Below, in pieces: positions 61,585 through 64,000 of a stretch of DNA of 64,000 bases. The notes beneath the pieces are model-generated. The model saw nothing but the letters and a program-made list of their open reading frames with translations, ran no database searches and was not told the DNA's origin. The position numbers and the translations under genes were made by a program. This DNA comes from Stichopus chloronotus. Taxonomy: Eukaryota; Echinodermata; Holothuroidea; Aspidochirotida; Stichopodidae. The stretch is from NCBI GenBank assembly GCA_021234535.1, contig CM037836.1, forward strand, positions 32,516,769 to 32,580,768, in the 5' to 3' direction. Position 1 is the first letter of the stretch, and every line of letters begins with the position of its first letter.

Positions 61585-62858
61585 CTGGCCACCGCCCTTC
61601 CGTAACTGCCAGCCTTTTGGCGAAGTTTCATGCTGCTTTTGCATCTGCATTTATCTACATCGTATCTTCAAGCTTTTTCTTCCTGTGTCAAAATCCAAGC
61701 GATCCTCATCCTTCCCAACCTTTCCAGGACAGTTTTGGATGAGTATCCCTTTCCTTCCGTGTTTTTTGACACGTTTTTCGACACGTGTGTGTTGGGTCTT
61801 GGCTAGGCCTCCTACCCACCAATGTAGTTACGTTACGTGTATCGCTGAACTGTATGTAACTATATGTAACTGTGTTAGGCTCTATTATAGCCACCACGTG
61901 TGTATCTTGTGTTCTTACTTCATGTAACTCGGGGACTTTGCTTTCCCCACTGTTTCTAGCCTTTTCTTCGTGCCACATTGCCTACTGTAGCATGGGGAAT
62001 CCTTCCCTTGCGTGGGCTTCAGGCGTACAGGTATTTTACTAAGGCCTCCTTCGGCAGGTTCTGGTTCCCGTCCATCTCACCTATTTGTCCTTGTTTATAC
62101 AGTATTTGTTGTCCTTAGCCTCTCCTCCACAGTTTAGGATGGAGAGAAATCAGGATACCTGCGCTTCTTGCAAGTGCTTTTGTCCGTTTAGTTCGTGGGA
62201 CTTCCACACCCAGTGCCCCAGGTGTCGGCACACAGTTACATATAGCATATTGATGCAAAAGTAGCATGAAACTTCCCTGGCAGACCAAAGGGCTGGCAAT
62301 TATGGAAGGGCGGTGGCCAGATACACACACACACACACACAAAATTGCCAGATGCTAGACCATGGTCAATACGGTAATGCATAGGTTATATGAGGTGAGG
62401 GAGTACGCGCTGTGAATTTGCAATCTTATGATTTCTTTGATCATTCAAACATTGGCTAAAACATCTTATAAGGGCCACCGATCAGGAAGGGAAGTTGACA
62501 TGTTAAAACATCTTCAATGCAGAAGACCAAAGACCTAACGATTTAAATTATTAGCATAGATCCTATAAAAAGTATGAAGGGTTAAAAGAAGTATTGCTTG
62601 ACTGACAATGCATGCATACTTAATGAGTAACAGTATTTCTCTTTATAAAAACATTTCTTAAAACACATATATGACTTTACCTCTCCTTGGCTTTGGAAAG
62701 CTGTCATGAAGGTTAAATATAACTTTTTCAACAAAGTGATGAATATCATTCCCCTCAGAACCTCTAACAAATACAATCCAGTCATGAGTGAATCCATCAG
62801 CAGATGGTTTGTTCCTGATGCTTGCAGAGTGACCGAACTCCAGCTTTACTTGGACACA
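33667..62858 (-). CDS. MLLT3: AF9/ENL (MLLT3/MLLT1) orthologue, YEATS-domain elongation factor; four exons, 5' end missing
   Basis: Spliced gene: exons 62681-62858, 47951-48177, 43923-44099 and 33667-34929 join in frame (phases 1, 0, 0) to 614 residues and a TAG stop. Seen: an N-terminal YEATS domain over the first two exons, a Gly/Thr linker, a long Lys/Ser-rich basic region with an acidic patch, and a C-terminal AHD. Known of the family: nuclear YEATS proteins read acylated histone H3 lysines, and the AHD recruits AF4-family scaffolds, DOT1L or CBX8, linking chromatin to P-TEFb-driven elongation. Human AF9 and ENL are about 560-570 residues, so this one is somewhat longer. Invertebrates usually have a single gene co-orthologous to MLLT1 and MLLT3, so the symbol is nominal. 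The starting Met and the first few residues are not in these exons; in vertebrates a tiny first exon encodes them. Introns are 14503, 3851 and 8993 bp and repeat-rich. Confidence 0.9.
35930..36700 (-). pseudogene. DIRS-A tyrosine recombinase remnant
   Basis: [20 protein letters not shown] is the core-binding (SAM-like) helix region. [10 protein letters not shown] holds the first catalytic Arg region. [10 protein letters not shown] and [11 protein letters not shown] precede the His/Arg box. At the end, [11 protein letters not shown] is followed by TAA (35955-35957) where copy B has Tyr, so the nucleophile is lost. A frameshift also separates the halves. Confidence 0.78.
36796..37395 (-). pseudogene. 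DIRS-A RNase H-like domain remnant
   Basis: [20 protein letters not shown] followed by [13 protein letters not shown] is the ADxLSR motif ending RNase H in DIRS and gypsy-like elements. Then come segments ([17 protein letters not shown]) typical of the DIRS spacer before the recombinase. At least one frameshift follows the ADALSRG motif. Confidence 0.72.
37400..39383 (-). pseudogene. DIRS-A reverse transcriptase, interrupted by a DNA transposon
   Basis: [20 protein letters not shown] (39.36-39.30 kb) is the conserved N-terminal DIRS RT segment. After the insertion (37712-39184) the frame resumes with [30 protein letters not shown] (the RT motif with the first catalytic Asp, about 37.57 kb) and [20 protein letters not shown] (37.47-37.43 kb). 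The YxDD box expected next is not seen; the sequence jumps to RNase H, suggesting a deletion near 37.39 kb. Confidence 0.78.
37712..39184. mobile_element. hAT-like non-autonomous element nested in DIRS-A
   Basis: Left end CAGGGTTCCCACA, right end TGTGGGAACCATG: inverted with 12 of 13 matches. ACAACA lies immediately outside both ends (37706-37711 and 39185-39190), a 6 bp target duplication. TTCAAGGACTTT-type subterminal repeats occur at both ends. The interior is AT-rich and codes for nothing recognisable. It splits the DIRS RT, so it is the younger insertion. The superfamily is inferred from the CAGGG terminus. Confidence 0.8.
39429..41422 (-). pseudogene. DIRS-A ORF1 (gag-like) remnant
   Basis: Broken into several frames. 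From the N-terminal side: a Cys-containing segment with PSGQN (about 41.28-41.13 kb), [19 protein letters not shown] (about 40.08 kb), MMQHHQQL (39.95 kb), [18 protein letters not shown] and [16 protein letters not shown] (39.83-39.72 kb), then a Gly/Arg/Asn-rich tail (39.65-39.45 kb). The same segments occur in order in copy B. Function in DIRS is presumed nucleic-acid binding or packaging. Confidence 0.7.
42345..43046 (+). repeat. 145 bp array in MLLT last intron
   Basis: About four to five units with CACCCTTCTGGAAATAATGT, TGACCTCAAATGACC and ACCAACCCACACACCA words. TGACCTTTGACCT is exact at 42573-42585. The array starts after AGAGAGCCAAAAGGCAT and ends with (CA)n, ACATCACCATTGCATAGATT and the hairpin CCTTGAACCTTTGGCAAGG. 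Confidence 0.85.
43047..43922. other. Intron sequence, nothing recognised
   Basis: AT-rich MLLT intron start, beginning (minus strand) with the GC donor at 43921-43922. Confidence 0.5.
43923..44099 (-). CDS. MLLT3: MLLT exon: linker after YEATS domain
   Basis: The exon has 177 nt, exactly 59 codons, phase 0 at both ends. The acceptor has a run of T followed by atgtgtacag. The peptide begins [16 protein letters not shown], is Gly/Ser/Thr-rich, and ends [14 protein letters not shown]. No known domain is visible, which is usual for this low-complexity linker. The 3' end is best explained by a GC donor (CAAAG|GCATGT); reading on gives four residues and a TAA. A weaker in-phase GT donor (CCAAT|GTAGCT) lies 42 nt upstream. 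The exon's placement in the gene rests on phase, splice sites and composition rather than homology. Confidence 0.72.
44196..45740 (+). repeat. 145 bp array, type 2 start, in MLLT middle intron
   Basis: Begins CAAAAGGCATTGTGGTTTCG and contains about ten diverged units. Exact TGACCTTTGACCT at 44558-44570, 44995-45007 and 45554-45566. Units carry CTTGAGATATCGTG and CCAAATGA(C) landmarks. Confidence 0.8.
45925..47583 (+). repeat. ~300 bp tandem array with a type 1 cap
   Basis: Four to five units, each with TGAAATATGAACATTTCAA, TTTTCAGTTTTAGCCCC, CATTAATATGCAT, a TACAAAATCAATAG stretch and ATGGACCAAGTATGACATTT. Starts recur near 45945, 46277, 46577, 46880 and 47180. It ends with (CA)n, CACCATCGCACAGATCCTTG and a hairpin to 47583, the same cap as the 145 bp arrays. 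Confidence 0.75.
47584..47800 (+). repeat. One further diverged array unit
   Basis: TACCTTGAGATATCATGTTT and AGGTGACCTTTGACCACCAA mark a unit between the 300 bp array and the YEATS exon. Confidence 0.55.
47951..48177 (-). CDS. MLLT3: MLLT exon: C-terminal half of YEATS domain
   Basis: The exon has 227 nt. Its first two bases complete a Val codon begun by the previous exon's final G. The acceptor is ttttttgtatacag and the donor GGAGGG|gtgagt, both strong. The peptide runs [16 protein letters not shown] and on to [10 protein letters not shown], ending LLSGG. The Tyr of ESGYGGF corresponds to the acyl-lysine-cage Tyr78 of human AF9, and the [11 protein letters not shown] end is a hallmark of the AF9/ENL branch. 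It ends in phase 0. Confidence 0.93.
48295..49960 (+). repeat. 145 bp array, type 1, complete copy
   Basis: Starts GAAAGCCAAAAGGCTTTGTG followed by ATTCCTTGC; ends with (CA)n, GACATCACCATCGCATAG and the hairpin GATTCCTTGCC...GGCAAGGAATC. About ten units of ~145 bp lie between. Exact TGACCTTTGACCT at 49038-49050, 49328-49340 and 49755-49767; several others differ by one base. The left GATTCCTTGC and right GCAAGGAATC are inverted, so the whole block resembles a transposable unit of 1.66 kb. Confidence 0.85.
49950..50070. repeat. Palindromic ATGATTTAAATCAT-rich stretch
   Basis: AATCATGATTTAAATCATGA and nearby TTTGATTTAAATC(C/A)AT words form overlapping palindromes. It looks like a remnant terminus of a DNA transposon. 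Confidence 0.5.
51130..51640 (-). pseudogene. DIRS-B tyrosine recombinase, C-terminal part
   Basis: Starts within the domain: [20 protein letters not shown], then in shifted frames [15 protein letters not shown] and [10 protein letters not shown], then [20 protein letters not shown]. The Tyr codon (51174-51176) aligns with the expected nucleophile. The core-binding half and first Arg box are deleted, so it cannot be active. Confidence 0.75.
51640..52140 (-). pseudogene. DIRS-B reverse transcriptase fragments
   Basis: The first part carries [25 protein letters not shown] and [15 protein letters not shown], matching RT fingers. A gap follows, then VFTRIAG...[12 protein letters not shown]. The YLDD catalytic box is at 51662-51673. 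The palm segment between these is largely missing. Confidence 0.78.
52129..52985 (-). pseudogene. DIRS-B ORF1 (gag-like) fragment
   Basis: [20 protein letters not shown] (52.98-52.92 kb) corresponds to the same segment in copy A. After a stop, [34 protein letters not shown] and [20 protein letters not shown] follow, then a Gly/Arg/Gln-rich tail. The 191-residue open frame at 52129-52704 is the best-preserved piece of DIRS gag in the window. Confidence 0.75.
52986..53885. other. Intron sequence, nothing recognised
   Basis: Moderately GC-rich with repeated GTAC words at the left (TTGTACTTCATTGTACGTGA) and many AGGCCTA words. Confidence 0.4.
53886..55412 (+). repeat. 145 bp array, type 2, with non-array middle
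   Basis: Starts GCATTGTGGTTTCGATGATC and ends TGATTACAAAGGTTACGATT then ACCATCGAAACC, so the ends are inverted. Array units lie at 54000-54290 and 54890-55312, with exact TGACCTTTGACCT at 55057-55069 and 55201-55213. About 54300-54890 is unrelated. Confidence 0.75.
55413..55875. other. Intron sequence, nothing recognised
   Basis: Non-coding; no repeat identified. Confidence 0.4.
55876..56350 (+). repeat. Dispersed repeat family T, copy 3
   Basis: Aligns by eye with 28665-29110 over nearly its whole length: CTAGAGCACAATTGGTACAG, CAACATTGTACAAGAGAATC, CAACAGTGCAGAAGTT, CACATCCAATAATTAAGAAA. Confidence 0.65.
56540..57170 (+). repeat. ~190 bp tandem array
   Basis: Three to four diverged units with AAGCATTTTGTAGAATTTCA, a GGGCCCACATGGGACCTT stretch and CCTGAACACCCTGAA. 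Runs directly into the GATA/GACA microsatellite. Confidence 0.65.
57172..57335. repeat. GATA/GACA microsatellite
   Basis: AGATAGACAGACAGATAGAC repeats for about 160 bp. Leu/Ser/Cys/Val open frames on the minus strand are artefacts. AGCTCACACCAGCTAGCTGG and TATGAGCT just after form an inverted repeat. Confidence 0.95.
57375..57862. other. Intron sequence, nothing recognised
   Basis: Non-coding. Confidence 0.4.
57863..59475 (+). repeat. 145 bp array, type 1, best-preserved copy
   Basis: Starts AGAGGCTTTGTGATTCCTTG and ends with (CA)n, GACATCACCATCGCACAG and the hairpin ATTCCTTCAGCC...GGCAAGGAAT. Exact TGACCTTTGACCT at 58158, 58447, 58557, 58848, 58993, 59136 and 59281 (starts), plus TGACCTGTGACCT at 58704. 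Most steps between neighbours are 143-147 bp. The preceding TGACCTCAAA gives a third half-site in most units. Confidence 0.9.
59741..60920 (-). mobile_element. DIRS-like element C, 5' remnant
   Basis: The right terminal repeat at about 60780-60905 (GGAAGGAGGCGCTA, GGTTACTAGCACTAG, GACACAGGTAAGTAA) matches DIRS-A's at 41845-41965. Downstream on the minus strand, an open frame at 59741-60184 has [31 protein letters not shown] and SPRPSGQN, resembling the N-terminal Cys-rich part of DIRS-A ORF1. Everything beyond is missing. Confidence 0.65.
60921..61469. other. Intron sequence, nothing recognised
   Basis: Non-coding; open frames here are short and unstructured. Confidence 0.4.
61470..62415 (+). 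mobile_element. Foldback-like element D, probable deleted DIRS
   Basis: Long inverted repeats: CCTATGCATTACCGTATTGA and onward (61506-61645) face their complement at 62252-62385, with weaker matching outward to about 61470 and 62415. Each arm contains a (GT)n/(CA)n tract. Between them, a + strand frame starts at 62139 and reads [20 protein letters not shown] then PRCR, a Cys/His pattern like the DIRS ORF1 start, ending 62264 within the right arm. Confidence 0.6.
62139..62264 (+). pseudogene. Truncated Cys-rich ORF1 start of element D
   Basis: 41 codons with C-x2-C-x-C-x-C, then W-x2-H-x2-C-x2-C spacing, suggesting a zinc-binding module. The frame stops inside the inverted repeat. The link to DIRS ORF1 is an inference from position and cysteine pattern. 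Confidence 0.45.
62681..62858 (-). CDS. MLLT3: MLLT exon: N-terminal half of YEATS domain
   Basis: The exon has 178 nt (59 codons plus 1 nt). It starts after an acceptor reading tttttgttcacag and ends at donor GAGAG|gtaaag. It begins [10 protein letters not shown], the first YEATS strand, and continues through DGFTHDW and [10 protein letters not shown] to HDSFPKPRR. The His, Ser and Phe of NLHDSFP and the Phe of GFTHDW match the acyl-lysine pocket residues of human AF9 (His56, Ser58, Phe59, Phe28), so reader function looks intact. The reading frame enters in phase 0, as at the vertebrate exon 1/2 junction just after the initiating residues. I found no convincing first exon between here and the right edge. 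Confidence 0.92.
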
Positions 62859-62994
62859 CTGTGAACAAAAACACATGCAAGAATGAATTAACAGCACATA
62901 AATTGTATGTTCCTATGTACATTTTTCTCCATTATCAGACAGTGCTGCTTACAAACACAGTTTAATTAGCATGGCAATTGTTGACTGCACTCTA

Positions 62995-63180
62995 AGAAAT
63001 GCAGGGTTCTGCCCAGGATGATCTGAGTGCCGGCAGGACTATCTAAGTGGACAGCAACCATCGCTTGAAAAAACTTGGGGATTTATGATCCCCAGATGTC
63101 CGGAAATGGCATTTTCTGGGTATTTTCAGCTGTATATGAACAGCCTAGAAATAGGAATCCCTTGTCTGAAATTCTCAAAT
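62995..63180 (+). repeat. Interspersed repeat family S, copy 5 (diverged)
   Basis: GACTATCTAAGTGGACAGCA, ACCATCGCTTG and CTGGGTATTTTCAGCTGTAT follow the order of the other copies. Confidence 0.4.
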
Positions 63181-64000
63181 GATAAAAAAAGAAATCTTCC
63201 CATTGGTACATCAACTGTCTATTAAGCAGTGGCGGTATATCGATATTGCCAGAATTAGTGGGTATTCCCACAATACCCATACCGTTGATATGCATTTTCA
63301 ACTATATCGATATATAATAAAGTCGATATATAGAAGAAGTATCTAAAATATTGATATTATACTACATGGTAACATAGTAGCATACCGGGTCAACTGCTGA
63401 TATCGACAGTCAGTAGCAGCAACTAAGTATCGACTAAATGACACAGATTGATAACCCTCCGTCTCATGTTACAAGGACACTTACCTTCAACTCGTGTATC
63501 TGACCTTCATAACAAAAGCGGCCCTAACAGCAGTCGCTACACAAATGTATACATGCACTTCGATTGCTACACATGTGTATACATGCACTTTGACCGTGCA
63601 GAAGCAGTTGTCAATGTTAGGTACAGGGGTTTAAGTGTCAAGTACACACACAGTGTACAGGGTTCAAAGCAGCAAGTTCAGACAGCGCAGAGTACGAACG
63701 TTAGCAACATTCCTTGTCATGTGGCCATATGCGCGGGACAACGATCACAATTTGTCATCCCTATGGAAAGTTTCAGTAACAACTACGTCACAATGTGTAA
63801 ATGATAAAACCAAAGTAAAATGGTGGGATCACTGCATTTTAAAAACGGGTGTGGAGTAAAATTGTCATTTTTTTCTGTTGAATGTTTCCTTTTTTACAGC
63901 ATGGGGAACTTGTTCGTATCCATAAAATATCGGTCGGTATTTTAGATATATAGGGGTGTTTTGGGGGCAGGCTAAAGCTGCGATTGTTGATGAATATTGA
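63181..64000. other. MLLT intron edge, no exon found
   Basis: Contains a short duplicated unit (CTACACAAATGTATACATGC and CTACACATGTGTATACATGC at about 63537-63591) and TATCGATAT words. I looked for a short minus-strand exon with an initiating Met and a phase 0 donor and found none I would defend. Confidence 0.4.

Noticed and set aside
62861..64000. First exon of MLLT near the right edge
   Set aside because: Several minus-strand ATGs exist, for example around 63725, but none gives a short open frame ending at a phase 0 GT donor.

Overview
The window is eukaryotic and looks like DNA from a marine invertebrate deuterostome, perhaps an echinoderm. The evidence is spliced exons with GT/GC–AG introns, an AT-rich background, frequent AGGCCTA-type words, many microsatellites, and DIRS-type and LINE-type retroelements. 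The taxon is an inference. I see no bacterial operon, CRISPR array, tRNA or rRNA.

The one host gene I can support is on the minus strand, from about 62.86 kb down to 33.67 kb. It is the AF9/ENL (MLLT3/MLLT1) orthologue, a YEATS-domain subunit of transcription elongation complexes. Four coding exons are visible: 62681-62858 and 47951-48177 (YEATS domain), 43923-44099 (linker), and 33667-34929 (Lys/Ser-rich region plus the C-terminal AHD). They give 614 in-frame residues ending at a stop. The first short exon and the promoter lie beyond or unrecognised near the right edge. The last intron appears to use a GC donor.

The introns are full of repeats. The last intron (34930-43922) holds a nearly complete but decayed DIRS-like tyrosine-recombinase retrotransposon, split by a 1.47 kb hAT-like element with a 6 bp target duplication. 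The 14.5 kb first visible intron holds a second DIRS copy with an internal deletion, a 5' remnant of a third, and a foldback-like relic of a fourth. Both large introns and the 44-45.7 kb intron also hold arrays of a ~145 bp unit carrying TGACCTTTGACCT, a direct-repeat-1 nuclear-receptor site. The arrays end in recurring (CA)n-plus-hairpin caps.

Downstream of the gene (26.2-33.6 kb) is AT-rich flank or 3' UTR with a 27 bp minisatellite array (31.29-32.01 kb), a 30 bp array (28.12-28.61 kb) and a degenerate tandem region. From 1 to 26 kb I see no host gene. This part holds LINE reverse-transcriptase remnants (3.1, 8.5-9.05 and 14.5-15.6 kb), a pogo/Tigger-like non-autonomous transposon between two TA microsatellites (17.36-18.90 kb), a long polypurine tract (19.13-19.26 kb), a degenerate copy of the 145 bp array family (21.8-23.9 kb) and a possible hAT-like insertion (24.0-26.1 kb).
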